Source: Thiotrichaceae bacterium (GTDB lineage Bacteria; Pseudomonadota; Gammaproteobacteria; SZUA-140). Taken from it: DNA of 64,000 nt. Made by a program: the position numbers and the translations under genes. The stretch lies in the NCBI GenBank assembly GCA_002401765.2, contig NVTY02000035.1, positions 1 to 64,000 on the forward strand. Direction: 5' to 3'. Below are positions 1 through 8,792 of this stretch, piece after piece (position 1 is the stretch's first letter; every line of letters begins with the position of its first letter). The notes below the pieces were generated by a model, which did not search any database, was not told the DNA's origin, and saw only the letters and a program-made list of their open reading frames with translations.

Positions 1-1
1 C

Positions 2-52
2 TACGGCGATGTTCGCTTTGTCCCGCTGCTGGGTGAGGAAGGCTGGCCCTGA
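2..52 (+). CDS. 3' end of an unidentified gene (partial)
   Basis: The first 51 bases read as an open frame of 16 codons ending in TGA at 50-52, with the residues YGDVRFVPLLGEEGWP. The rest of the gene lies left of the window. The fragment is too short to assign to a family, and it could be a chance frame. It would belong to the integrated element bounded on the right by the tRNA-Arg gene. Confidence 0.3.
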   Translation, partial: YGDVRFVPLLGEEGWP

Positions 53-581
53 AGCCTTCCCTGGTTTAACTATGGGTGGTTTTAGCTGAAATTATCGAAC
101 TGAATTATCAGTATCGAGAAATAGACCAAACAGGCGTTGACCTGTTCGATATTCCCTATAAACAATATTAGCTTTTAGTAAGCGTTCTTTATGATGGGTG
201 TCTGGATAAGCAGTATAGTTTCTAGATGCGGACATATATTTCTAAAATCCCTATTAATTCCAGGTGGCTTTCTTCTGTTTAAGCCCACCAATGAACGCTT
301 ATTGAGGATAGATTCTTCTTGATTCATCTATGTCAATAAGCTTATTGACATAGGTTCTCTTAGGTTTCAACGACACTACTAGTTCAAGGCGACAGAGCAC
401 TTGAATTTTACCGTTCATTGCCAATGGCAGCAATGGCTCGATTGCCGTTATCATAACCCCCAACATCTCCATGCCTCCAACAACCCAGCGCTACTCATCA
501 ACCACCTCACCGCCTAGTTCCGCTTCAATCTCTTCTGCCACCTGCCGACCCCCAATCAACCTCACCATTGCAGTCACTCTT
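53..581. other. gene-free stretch left of higA
   Basis: I see no convincing gene in these 529 bases. A short plus-strand frame from 471 to 773 runs antisense into the higA 3' end and resembles nothing. The one clear structure is a perfect 26-bp palindrome at 328-353, listed separately. Confidence 0.6.
328..353. repeat. perfect 26-bp palindrome
   Basis: The half-site CTATGTCAATAAG (328-340) is followed at once by its exact reverse complement (341-353), with no spacer. A loopless palindrome suits a dimeric DNA-binding protein or a recombination site better than a transcription terminator. It lies in the gene-free part of the integrated element. Which protein uses it cannot be told from the sequence. 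Confidence 0.75.
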
Positions 582-1706
582 TTATATGTCCGCAGCATCC
601 TTTATACGAAAACTCACCTTCAGATCATTCATCCACGAGGGTTTAATCAATCCGTCGTGTTGCAAACGTCCGACAACGATACCGGGATGAATGCCAAGTT
701 TATTCGCGAATCTTTTAACCTCAGTCTTGCTACGCAGGGCAGCAAGCTCATATTTATTCTGCGACTGTATTAACCAATCGCCTGCCCAGGTGTTAGCCTC
801 ATGCTCATTTTGATCTGTTGTTTGACCCGAATTGGGGTCATCGAGATAAACAGATTTTTTTTCATCTTTGTTATTCGCATGTAGAAGAATATGTGCCGCT
901 TCATGAAAAAAGGTGAACCAAAATTTGTCATTCGTCTTTCCATAGAGAGAAAGCTGAATAAGCGGCCGGGTTGGACTGAGCCAACGGGCAACACCACTGA
1001 CGTGAGCACGCGGAATAGCTGGCACAATGACGAAAGCAACGCCCGACTCATTTAAAAGCTGGCGAAGCCTGGGTTCAAACTGCAGTGGAGTCTCTCGGGT
1101 AAATTGGCGAATGGCTTTAAGCGCCAGCTCGAATTTGGCGCGGTTATATTTTGGGCCGTCTGGCGCTCCGGCTTGACGCTCACCCATACGCAACCAGGCG
1201 GAGATGGCTCCGATATCACTCTGTTCTTCACGGCTACGGCGAAAACTATACTGCATACCACCATAGTGATTACGCCACTCATCCGGCGATGCAACACCAA
1301 AGAAACGTAGGCAAGCGCCCACTAAAGAGGGCTTGGCTTTAGCATCAATACGGCATTTTGTAATCACCCTCACAGCCATCAGTTCTTTGAGCGGTAACTC
1401 ATCAAGCCAGCCGATCCAATTAGCATGGGTTTGAGCCGCCGCCAAACGGGCACAATGTTCACGATACTTGGCTTCGCGGCTCAACCAAAAACCAACCGAA
1501 CTACCGAGAACTCGCTCCAGCTTCAAGGCAGCATCCTCAGAGAGCGACGCCTTGCCATTGACAAGCTGATTGACATGTTTGGGGCTATAACCCAGCCGCA
1601 CAGCCAGCTCAGCCTGAGTCCAGCCGCGCTCTTCAATGAGATCGAGAATGGTGTCGCCAGGAGGGGAGACCCAGTCTGGCGCGAACGGAGCACTCAACTC
1701 AGTCAT
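582..1706 (-). CDS. higA: HigA-type antitoxin with ImmA/IrrE-like metallopeptidase domain
   Basis: This 374-residue protein is the predicted antitoxin and autoregulator of the HigBA pair. Residues about 18-75 form an XRE-type helix-turn-helix of the HigA subclass (ILDLIEERGWTQAELAVRLG). The C-terminal half carries HEAAH near residue 268, followed by an NEHEANTWAG segment, the zinc-peptidase signature of ImmA/IrrE proteins. Simple HigA antitoxins have only about 100 residues, so this is the long two-domain form. The ATG at 1706 overlaps the end of higB by 8 bp, giving toxin-first order and translational coupling. In ImmA-type systems the peptidase domain cleaves repressors. Whether this one is active, and on what, is unknown. 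Confidence 0.85.
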   Translation of the reverse strand: MTELSAPFAPDWVSPPGDTILDLIEERGWTQAELAVRLGYSPKHVNQLVNGKASLSEDAALKLERVLGSSVGFWLSREAKYREHCARLAAAQTHANWIGWLDELPLKELMAVRVITKCRIDAKAKPSLVGACLRFFGVASPDEWRNHYGGMQYSFRRSREEQSDIGAISAWLRMGERQAGAPDGPKYNRAKFELALKAIRQFTRETPLQFEPRLRQLLNESGVAFVIVPAIPRAHVSGVARWLSPTRPLIQLSLYGKTNDKFWFTFFHEAAHILLHANNKDEKKSVYLDDPNSGQTTDQNEHEANTWAGDWLIQSQNKYELAALRSKTEVKRFANKLGIHPGIVVGRLQHDGLIKPSWMNDLKVSFRIKDAADI

Positions 1707-2028
1707 GGTAATCCCCTATATATTCAATACTTACAATAGTGACCTGGGACCAGTCAATGCCACCATCAACATGTCGAGGACAAGGATCGTTGGCCGGAGC
1801 AAATACCAGGCGCCAACCACCGGCTAGGTTTAGTGAAAACTGGCCAGCCCGGTCTCCTTTCAGAGGGTGAGGATTACCTGCTGGCAGTTCAGTAACCACC
1901 GAAGCAGCCTCTAAGTCGCTCAAGCGAGCGCGCAACTTACGCGCACAAGCCGCTCCAAGTTTCTTCTCAGCAACAACCCGCTCCTCGCACAATCGGCGGA
2001 GTTTTTTGTCCTTGAACCTAATTTCCAA
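1699..2028 (-). CDS. higB: HigB-like toxin (RelE/ParE superfamily)
   Basis: The 109-residue basic protein matches the HigB/plasmid-maintenance killer family in length and shape: a Lys/Arg-rich N-terminal helical part, then NPHPLKGDRAGQFSLNLAGG and GWRLVF, and a C-terminal IVSIEYIGDYHD strand. Proteins of this fold are ribosome-dependent mRNA interferases. It precedes and overlaps the HigA-like gene by 8 bp, the toxin-first order typical of hig loci. It lies on the integrated element next to the integrase, where such pairs usually stabilise the element. Transcription should start in the AT-rich region 2040-2100, which contains a palindrome. Confidence 0.88.
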   Translation of the reverse strand: MEIRFKDKKLRRLCEERVVAEKKLGAACARKLRARLSDLEAASVVTELPAGNPHPLKGDRAGQFSLNLAGGWRLVFAPANDPCPRHVDGGIDWSQVTIVSIEYIGDYHD

Positions 2029-2051
2029 ATCGGCCTAATCCTATCAAACTT

Positions 2052-2064
2052 TACCTATTAGGTA
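2052..2064. promoter_or_regulatory. candidate HigA operator (palindrome upstream of higB)
   Basis: TACCTATTAGGTA is a 13-bp palindrome with a single central base, 24 bases upstream of the higB start and inside an AT-rich stretch that reads TATAAAT-like on the minus strand. HigA proteins repress their own operon by binding short palindromes over the promoter, so this is the most likely operator. The role is inferred from position and symmetry only. Confidence 0.45.
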
Positions 2065-2190
2065 TATTTATATTATTTTAGAGGCCCGCGCAAGGGTCAT
2101 TATAAGACTCTGACGTAATCACAGATTCCATGTGCTCCCCCTAACACCTTATGGTTTCTCTATTGTCTATCTATATCATACGGGGAATAT

Positions 2191-3171
2191 TCACCCCAGT
2201 TTTTTCGCTAAATCCTCAGCCTTAAGGTGCGTATAACGCTTCAGCATTGCCAAATCCTTGTGGCCAGTGATGGCAGAAACCTCCATCGTCTCCAATCCCA
2301 TTTCAAAAAACCGGCTGGTGGCTTCGTGACGCAGATCATGGAAGCGCAGATCTTTGATCTTGGCATTTTGACAAACACGGGAGAAGGCCTGGGTGACTGA
2401 ATCCCCCCGAATAGGAAAGAGGAAGCCAGTGATATGGTGGGGCTGCCGCTCTATCACCTCGATAGCCTTGGAAGAAAGAGGTATTTCTCGATCATCGCCA
2501 TTTTTAGTGTCACTTAAAATCGCGGTGCGCTTGAGCATATTGATGTTCGCCCATTGCAGATTGACCAGCTCACCGCGACGCGCCCCGGTCTCTAGCGCAA
2601 GATGGATAAGATCTTCAATATAACCGCCATATTCTTTGGCCTCCCTTAGCAGTCGCTCTTGCTCGCCCGACTGCAAGCGACGGTCACGCCCCTTGCCCTT
2701 GGGTGGCATGGCAACTGAACCAACGGGGTTACCACGGGGCAGATAGATATCCCACTCTTGCTGGGCCAGCTTTAATATTCGACTCAACAGCGACATCTCT
2801 TTGCGCACCGTGTCGCCTTTGACCGTTTCCAGTCGCATATCGCGGAACTCTTTTACGGTAAGCGGTGTAATCGCAGCCAGTACACGGTCACCCAGCTTAC
2901 CTTTGAGCAACTTGCCGCGCACTTTGATATCCGCTTCGGATTTTTTGCTGGGGGCTACTTCAGTGAGATAGCGATCGACGAGTTCGGAGAGGAGGGTGCT
3001 TTCCGCAATCGAGGTAGAGAGAAACACACCTCGATCCATTTCTGATTCGACATTGCGAGCCCATTGCTCAGCTCTGACTTTGGTTTTGAATGTTTTGGAT
3101 TGGACAGGGTAGCCCTTCTTGCGAACCTTTGCCTGCCACTGGCCGTCGCCACGTTTGGTAAATGTCGCCAT
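2191..3171 (-). CDS. tyrosine recombinase / phage-type integrase
   Basis: The 326-residue protein catalyses site-specific integration and excision of the element. An N-terminal DNA-binding region (MATFTKRGDGQWQAKVRKKG) is followed by a SAM-like core-binding domain and a C-terminal catalytic domain. The catalytic series is visible: Arg in TGARRGELV, HDLRHEATS with the His-x-x-Arg pair, GHKDL, and the Tyr nucleophile in LKRYTHL. I place the start at 3171 because GGGAGG lies about 5 bases upstream of that ATG; an in-frame start at 3192 has no such support. The gene ends up just downstream of the tRNA-Arg(CCG) 3' end in the same orientation, the usual layout for a tRNA-targeting island integrase. 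Confidence 0.92.
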   Translation of the reverse strand: MATFTKRGDGQWQAKVRKKGYPVQSKTFKTKVRAEQWARNVESEMDRGVFLSTSIAESTLLSELVDRYLTEVAPSKKSEADIKVRGKLLKGKLGDRVLAAITPLTVKEFRDMRLETVKGDTVRKEMSLLSRILKLAQQEWDIYLPRGNPVGSVAMPPKGKGRDRRLQSGEQERLLREAKEYGGYIEDLIHLALETGARRGELVNLQWANINMLKRTAILSDTKNGDDREIPLSSKAIEVIERQPHHITGFLFPIRGDSVTQAFSRVCQNAKIKDLRFHDLRHEATSRFFEMGLETMEVSAITGHKDLAMLKRYTHLKAEDLAKKLG

Positions 3172-3306
3172 TTTCGCCTCCCAGATAACCACCAGAACAC
3201 AATACCCAGAAATCTCTTAGTGTCCCAAAATTGTCCCAAATTCGAAAAATCGACTATGGGTTATTTATAGACTAGATGATAACTTGATGTTTTTAAAGGG
3301 GGATGA

Positions 3307-3383
3307 TGGTGCGCCCGACAGGATTCGAACCTGTGACCACCGCCTTCGGAGGGCGGTACTCTATCCAGCTGAGCTACGGGCGC
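3307..3383 (-). tRNA. tRNA-Arg (anticodon CCG)
   Basis: On the minus strand the 77 bases begin GCGCCCG and end CGGGCGC plus A and an encoded CCA, forming a 7-bp acceptor stem. The D arm (AGCTCAGCTGGATAGAG), the anticodon stem CCGCC/GGCGG with loop CTCCGAA, and the T arm with GGTTCGAATCC are all present. The anticodon read from the loop is CCG, so it decodes CGG as arginine. Its 3' end faces the integrase gene, which marks it as the probable attachment site. Confidence 0.97.
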
Positions 3384-3433
3384 GTGGCCTGATTATATCA
3401 GCACTCAGCATTTAACGTCATGTAATGACAGCA

Positions 3434-4351
3434 CTATTCACGCCATTGTTGAAGAAAATGGTCATAATTCTGCTGTAATCTGAACACACCACCACGCACA
3501 CCACAGATTGCGGTTGCAAACGCTACGGCTCGTTTAACGATCTGCGACCATTGCCAGCCAACAGTTAGCCCATAGATCACAACCGCACTAAAGGCATCAC
3601 CCGCACCAACAGTATCAACCATTCCAGCCACCTCAGCTGAATGAGGTTTGATAACACCCTGTTCTGCCACCCCAGATGCACCAGCCTTACCGCGTGTGAT
3701 TAATAGAGACTTCAGACCATAACGCGCCTGTAGCTCAACTGCAGCCTCCGCGTCATCATCACTCAATTTCAATAATTTCTGTAGACAGTGAAACTCATGC
3801 TCATTCACCTTGACCCAGCTGGCCTGCTGCAACGCCTCTTCGATAACACCATCGCAAACCCAGGGCGGCCTTAGGTTGATATCAAAATAGAATGGTAGGG
3901 ATTGATCTATCCGCAACCGATTTAGCGCTGCATATGACGCTGCATGGCGAATACCCAGTGTGCCGTGATAAAGCAGAGAGGGGCAGGGGAGAGAGGCGAT
4001 GGCCTGCTGCGCCTGTGCACCATCAATAAAGTCATAGGCCTGGTTGGCGACAATCTCAAACTGGGGTTCTTCATTGATGATCGAGACATTAACGCTGCCG
4101 GTGGGTGCTGTTGCAATCGATTGAATGCCACTGCAGCTCATCTGCCATGCGCGCATTGAATGCAGGACTTTATCACCTAAGGCATCATTGCCTACCGCAC
4201 TTATCAACAACGGCTCAAGACCAAAGCCTTTCAGATGCCAGGCAACATTAAAGGCCGCGCCGCCGAGTACTACGTTGCCATCGGCAAAGCGATCAAACAG
4301 CACCTCACCAAAGATGACAGGGGAGGGGAGCACTACCTTTTGCGTTGTCAT
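3434..4351 (-). CDS. PfkB-family carbohydrate kinase (fructokinase-like)
   Basis: The 305-residue protein is a ribokinase/PfkB-fold sugar kinase, ATP-dependent and cytoplasmic. The first PfkB signature region appears as LGGAAFNVAWHL near residue 30, and the second as DTVGAGDAFSA from residue 246, with Asp252 as the predicted catalytic base. The sequence is closest in feel to fructokinases, but the sugar cannot be fixed by eye. It stands alone between the tRNA-Arg gene and a MITE-like repeat, transcribed toward the tRNA, so no pathway context helps. Confidence 0.85.
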   Translation of the reverse strand: MTTQKVVLPSPVIFGEVLFDRFADGNVVLGGAAFNVAWHLKGFGLEPLLISAVGNDALGDKVLHSMRAWQMSCSGIQSIATAPTGSVNVSIINEEPQFEIVANQAYDFIDGAQAQQAIASLPCPSLLYHGTLGIRHAASYAALNRLRIDQSLPFYFDINLRPPWVCDGVIEEALQQASWVKVNEHEFHCLQKLLKLSDDDAEAAVELQARYGLKSLLITRGKAGASGVAEQGVIKPHSAEVAGMVDTVGAGDAFSAVVIYGLTVGWQWSQIVKRAVAFATAICGVRGGVFRLQQNYDHFLQQWRE

Positions 4352-4380
4352 CGGCTTAACTCAACCAAGGTAATAATGAT

Positions 4381-4545
4381 TTGAGGCCTTTGCACAAGCA
4401 GTGATTTTGTTCTCTGGCTCCAACAGTAGGCGCTTTAGGCGAGGCAAAAGCGCACGGAGTGAGGGCGTTTATAACTATAAATAACCGATTGAGTACGCTT
4501 TTAACGCCGCCAGAGAGCAAAAGAACAATTGTGCAATGGGCTCAA
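4381..4545. repeat. MITE-like palindromic element, 165 bp
   Basis: The ends TTGAGGCCTTTGCACAA (4381-4397) and TTGTGCAATGGGCTCAA (4529-4545) are inverted repeats with three mismatches. A second inverted pair lies just inside: TTTTGTTCTCTGGC near 4405 and GCCAGAGAGCAAAAGAAC near 4508. No protein is encoded. The structure is that of a miniature inverted-repeat transposable element or a large stem-loop. Its right end directly follows the stop codon of the OmpV-like gene. Confidence 0.65.
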
Positions 4546-5355
4546 CTAGAAGTGCCAGCCCGCAGCTATATAGCCAACGGTGACATTGGTTCTATCAACA
4601 ACCGGGCTATTTTCAATCTGCTCGCCCAGCTTGTTGTTACTCAGGTGCGCATTCAGCGACCACTGCTTACTAATCCGATAACGCGCATCCAGTGCAACGT
4701 AAGTATGAATGGTACTATCCGCAGCCGCGTATTGAGGCCGTGTTGCGGTTGCCTCGCTGGACTTAACACCGTAATAATAACTAACGGCGCTACGACTCAT
4801 GCGTTCATAACCACCACTCGCTTTAATAAATAGCTTTCCGCGCTCAATCAGTCTGGTGGAAAACATCACCTTAACGGCAGAGCCATCATGGGTGTCCGAA
4901 ACATCATTGAGATAGGCGAAATCAAGGTAGCCTATAGGACTGTCCCACGCCACGTTAACACCCGCTTCGGTTGCCGCGTCTCTATCTGACATGCCCGCCA
5001 GCAGTGCGCCATCGGTCGCAACAAAGCCGCGCTGTTGTTCTGCCAACAGACCAAAGCGCACTTTACCATCCTCAAATTTCCACGGCAGCCAATAGCCAAG
5101 GCGGTGCACATTAAAATAGAGCGTGTCGTTATAGCTGATATTAATCAGCGGCAGCGCAACTACTGAGGATGTTTGTGAACCTGAATATTTAGGGCGGGTG
5201 ACCACGGCGGCCAACACTTCACCATGCAGCCCAGCTCCCCGAACAGAATTATCTAGTGGTGCAATGACGATCAAGTCATCCATTGCCCCGGCGCTTACAC
5301 ATACACTGGCACTACCACTTAACGCCATTAAGGCCGCAGCCAGGACTCTCTTCAT
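4546..5355 (-). CDS. MipA/OmpV family outer-membrane protein
   Basis: From the ATG at 5355 the product has 269 residues. It begins with a signal peptide (MKRVLAAALMALSGSASVCVSAGA) and continues as an outer-membrane beta barrel with alternating aromatic strands and a C-terminal WHF ending with Phe, the assembly signal of barrel proteins. The pattern fits MipA/OmpV, a family of 12-strand barrels; some members act as a scaffold for murein enzymes, but the role of most is open. The frame is open further upstream into glmS, but the signal peptide fixes the start at 5355. It lies 34 bp after glmS on the same strand and may be read through from it. Confidence 0.85.
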   Translation of the reverse strand: MKRVLAAALMALSGSASVCVSAGAMDDLIVIAPLDNSVRGAGLHGEVLAAVVTRPKYSGSQTSSVVALPLINISYNDTLYFNVHRLGYWLPWKFEDGKVRFGLLAEQQRGFVATDGALLAGMSDRDAATEAGVNVAWDSPIGYLDFAYLNDVSDTHDGSAVKVMFSTRLIERGKLFIKASGGYERMSRSAVSYYYGVKSSEATATRPQYAAADSTIHTYVALDARYRISKQWSLNAHLSNNKLGEQIENSPVVDRTNVTVGYIAAGWHF

Positions 5356-5389
5356 CACACTTCTGTTCCTAATGTTTTTCGTCGCCAAC

Positions 5390-7222
5390 TTACTCAACGG
5401 TAACTGACTTTGCAAGATTTCTCGGCTGGTCAATATCCGTGCCTTTTAATACCGCCACATGATACGACAACAGTTGAAGCGGTACTGAATAAACAATCGG
5501 CGCGATGGAATCATCAACCGATGCAAGCGAAACCACTTCTATGCCTTCTTCGGCTTCAACATGCACTGACTCATCGGCAAACACCAGCAGCTGTCCGCCA
5601 CGTGCGCTTACTTCCTGTAGATTAGATTTAAGCTTTTCCAGCAGTTCATTATTGGGTGCGACGGCAATCACTGGCATGTTGGCATCAACTAGCGCTAGCG
5701 GGCCATGCTTCAACTCACCAGCAGGGTAGGCCTCGGCATGAATGTAGGAGATCTCTTTAAGCTTCAGTGCGCCTTCCATTGCAACCGGGTATTGCGTGCC
5801 ACGGCCAAGAAATAGCGCATGATTTTTATCACCAAACTGCTTGGCAACCTCTTTGATCTTATCATCAAGGGCAAGCACTGCTTCAATCTTGGCTGGTAGT
5901 GAGATTAGGTGACTAACCAGCGCCTCTTCGACATGTGCTGGCATTGCGTGACGTCTACCCAGTGCGATCACAAGTAGCATCAATGACGCTAATTGAGTGG
6001 TAAATGCTTTGGTCGATGCAACGCCAATTTCTGGGCCCGCACGCGTCATTAGAAATAGGTCAGACTCTCTCACTAGCGAACTCTCTGGCACATTACAAAT
6101 CGCCAGTGAATGGCCATAGCCTCGCTTCTTCGCCTCTTGCAGTGCGGCTAAGGTATCGGCTGTTTCACCCGATTGAGAGATACTAATGATCAACGAGTTA
6201 TTGCGCACCACCGGGTAACGATAACGAAACTCACTCGCCACCTCAACACTGCACGGTACGCCCGCCAGTGATTCAAACCAGTAACGTGCAATCATCCCGG
6301 CATGGTAACTCGTGCCGCAAGCGATGATGTGAACACCCTTTACCTCATCAAAGATCTCACTGGCACCCACACCAAATGCACCTTCAAGTACCCGTTTTTT
6401 ACTAATACGCCCTTCAAGGGTTTCTGCAATGGCATTGGGCTGCTCATGAATCTCTTTCTTCATGTAGTGGTTGTATTCACCCTTGCCCACTGAATCTGCG
6501 GTTAATTGGCTGATGGTAATTGGGCGCTCAACCACCTCACCATTCACATCATAGATGGTCACTTTATCTTTGGTAATATCGGCAACATCACCATCTTTTA
6601 GAAAGATAAATTTTTGGGTCACCGGTAACAATGCGGCGACATCAGAGGCAATAAAGTGTTCACCGATGCCAATGCCAATGACCAGCGGACTACCCAACCG
6701 CGCGGTAATTAAACGATCTTTTTCTGTATTACTCACCACACCAAGGGCATAGGCACCTTCCAGTTTGGTTGTCGCTTCACGCACTGCATCCAGCATGTTT
6801 TTGCCGTTGGCCATGCACTGGTGAATCATGTGAACAATGACTTCGGTATCGGTCTCAGAGGTGAATTCGTATCCACCCTCTGTCTGCTCACGTCTTAACG
6901 CTTCGTGATTTTCTATGATGCCGTTGTGAACAACGGCCACACTCTGCCGTGATAGATGAGGATGGGCATTAGCCGTTGTTGGCTTACCATGCGTTGCCCA
7001 GCGTGTATGGCCAATCCCGGTGTGACCTTTCTGCGGATCTTTAGCGAGCACAGCGTCGAGATCTTTTATCTTACCCGGCGCGCGAACACGCCCGATGTGG
7101 CCATCATCGTTGATGACTGCAATACCCGCTGAATCATAGCCCCGGTATTCTAGCCGTCTCAGTCCCTCTAATAAAACTGGGACAATATCGCGCTCAGCAA
7201 CTGCTCCGACGATTCCACACAT
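5390..7222 (-). CDS. glmS: glutamine-fructose-6-phosphate aminotransferase
   Basis: This 610-residue enzyme makes glucosamine-6-phosphate from fructose-6-phosphate and glutamine, the first step toward UDP-GlcNAc for peptidoglycan and lipopolysaccharide. The N-terminal glutaminase domain begins MCGIVGAV, with Cys2 as the nucleophile once Met is removed. Two SIS sugar-isomerase domains follow (ACGTSYHAG, SQSGETADT), and the end DQPRNLAKSVTVE is the family signature. AGGTGAG stands just before the ATG. It follows glmU by 47 bp, forming the usual glmU-glmS pair behind the atp operon. Confidence 0.98.
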   Translation of the reverse strand: MCGIVGAVAERDIVPVLLEGLRRLEYRGYDSAGIAVINDDGHIGRVRAPGKIKDLDAVLAKDPQKGHTGIGHTRWATHGKPTTANAHPHLSRQSVAVVHNGIIENHEALRREQTEGGYEFTSETDTEVIVHMIHQCMANGKNMLDAVREATTKLEGAYALGVVSNTEKDRLITARLGSPLVIGIGIGEHFIASDVAALLPVTQKFIFLKDGDVADITKDKVTIYDVNGEVVERPITISQLTADSVGKGEYNHYMKKEIHEQPNAIAETLEGRISKKRVLEGAFGVGASEIFDEVKGVHIIACGTSYHAGMIARYWFESLAGVPCSVEVASEFRYRYPVVRNNSLIISISQSGETADTLAALQEAKKRGYGHSLAICNVPESSLVRESDLFLMTRAGPEIGVASTKAFTTQLASLMLLVIALGRRHAMPAHVEEALVSHLISLPAKIEAVLALDDKIKEVAKQFGDKNHALFLGRGTQYPVAMEGALKLKEISYIHAEAYPAGELKHGPLALVDANMPVIAVAPNNELLEKLKSNLQEVSARGGQLLVFADESVHVEAEEGIEVVSLASVDDSIAPIVYSVPLQLLSYHVAVLKGTDIDQPRNLAKSVTVE

Positions 7223-7269
7223 AGCTCACCTCATTACCTGTTTACTGCTAAGACGTGCTTAGCCATGAA

Positions 7270-8634
7270 TCACTTTTTCTTTTGCGGGCGCGTCCAGGAC
7301 TCTATCGATCTTTGCTTAGTCCGCGTTAACGTGAGCGCTCCGGCGGGTGCATCATTGGTAATTGTTGAGCCTGCACCAATGGTTGCGCCCGCGCCAATTT
7401 TAACCGGCGCGACAAGTTGACTGTCTGAACCGATAAATGCGCCATCACCAATCTCAGTAATATGTTTGTTGGCACCATCATAGTTACAGGTAATGGTACC
7501 GGCACCAATGTTTACATCCTTGCCAATAATACTATCGCCAACGTAACTAAGATGGCTGATCTTAGATCCTTCGCCCACCTCGGCCTTTTTTATCTCCACA
7601 AAATTACCGATCTTAACCTTCGCTGCTAAATTGGTCTCTGGCCGTATGCGAGCAAATGGACCGATAGTACATTCTTGCCCCATCACTGCATTTTCAATTA
7701 CGCTGTTGGGTAAGATGATGCTGCCATCACCAATGGTTGCATTAGTAATCACGCAGTTTGCACCGATCTCAACATCATTACCGAGGACCACATCACCTTC
7801 AAGAATTACGTTAATATCGATCACAACATCGGTGCCCGTTTTGACCGACCCTCGTAGATCAAAACGAGCCGGGTCTTTTAATGTCACCCCAGCGGTCATT
7901 AACTGTTCTGCCTGTTGCCGTTGGTAATATCGTTCGATACGGGCAAGTTGGCTACGGTTATTGATGCCTTCCACTTCCTCAACAGCGCTTGCCTGCGACG
8001 TCTTTACCTCAATACCATCGCTCACTGCCATGGCGATGATGTCAGTCAGGTAGTATTCGCCTTGTGCATTGTTATTTTTCAGACGGCCCAGCCACTCTTT
8101 TAGCTTTCTGCCTGATACAGCAAGGATGCCCGTGTTGACTTCGGTGATCTTGCGAATCGCTTCCGTCGCATCTTTCTCTTCTGTAATGCACTGCACCACC
8201 TGCTCACTATTACGCACAATTCGCCCATAGCCATGTGGGTTGGGTAGTGCTGCGGTTAATAGCCCCATGCTGGTACCAGATACCTTTTCTAGTAACTGCT
8301 GAAGCGTCTCTTTGGTTGTTAAAGGCACGTCACCATAAAGCACCAAGACCACATGGTCATCCACCAAATTTGGCACGGCCTGGGCAACCGCGTGCCCAGT
8401 ACCTAATTGTTCTTCCTGCTTAACACAGCTAACGTTGCGATCGGCAAGGGCATCTCTAACCGCTTCGCCGCCATGCCCATAGACAACATGGATATCCTGC
8501 GCAGAGAGTTGCTCTGCCACATCAATCACATGCGTCAGTAATGGCTTATGTGCCAGTTTATGTAACACCTTGGGGAGTTTTGACCGCATTCGCGATCCCT
8601 GGCCTGCTGCGAGAATAACAACGCTTAAATCCAT
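7270..8634 (-). CDS. glmU: bifunctional GlcNAc-1-P uridylyltransferase / glucosamine-1-P acetyltransferase
   Basis: The 454-residue protein catalyses the last two steps of UDP-GlcNAc synthesis in the cytoplasm. The N-terminal uridylyltransferase domain starts with the nucleotide-binding loop LAAGQGSRMRSKLPKVLHKL and has GDVPL and YGRIVR segments. The C-terminal half is a left-handed beta helix of hexapeptide repeats ending in a Lys/Arg-rich tail (RPQKKK). Full family length with both domains intact. It lies between the atpC terminator and glmS, all on the minus strand. Confidence 0.98.
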   Translation of the reverse strand: MDLSVVILAAGQGSRMRSKLPKVLHKLAHKPLLTHVIDVAEQLSAQDIHVVYGHGGEAVRDALADRNVSCVKQEEQLGTGHAVAQAVPNLVDDHVVLVLYGDVPLTTKETLQQLLEKVSGTSMGLLTAALPNPHGYGRIVRNSEQVVQCITEEKDATEAIRKITEVNTGILAVSGRKLKEWLGRLKNNNAQGEYYLTDIIAMAVSDGIEVKTSQASAVEEVEGINNRSQLARIERYYQRQQAEQLMTAGVTLKDPARFDLRGSVKTGTDVVIDINVILEGDVVLGNDVEIGANCVITNATIGDGSIILPNSVIENAVMGQECTIGPFARIRPETNLAAKVKIGNFVEIKKAEVGEGSKISHLSYVGDSIIGKDVNIGAGTITCNYDGANKHITEIGDGAFIGSDSQLVAPVKIGAGATIGAGSTITNDAPAGALTLTRTKQRSIESWTRPQKKK

Positions 8635-8731
8635 CTGCTCTCTCTTTAACGAGTTAAGCCGGCTTAATCCGGATTAAGCCGGGCTAATCGGGAATAATTG
8701 TTTAGTTTCTACAATCGTAATGTACCAATAA

Positions 8732-8764
8732 CGATAAAGGCCGTCTATTAAACGGCCTTTATCG
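8732..8764 (-). terminator. terminator after the atp operon
   Basis: A perfect 13-bp stem (CGATAAAGGCCGT at 8732-8744 and its complement at 8752-8764) encloses a 7-base loop, 28 bp past the atpC stop. On the minus strand the stem is followed by a T-containing stretch rather than a clean run of U. It separates the atp operon from glmU. Between it and glmU lies a short run of repeated TTAAgCCGG-like palindromes (about 8652-8692). Confidence 0.75.
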
Positions 8765-8792
8765 ATGCAATCTATGTTAAAAAGCGAACTAA

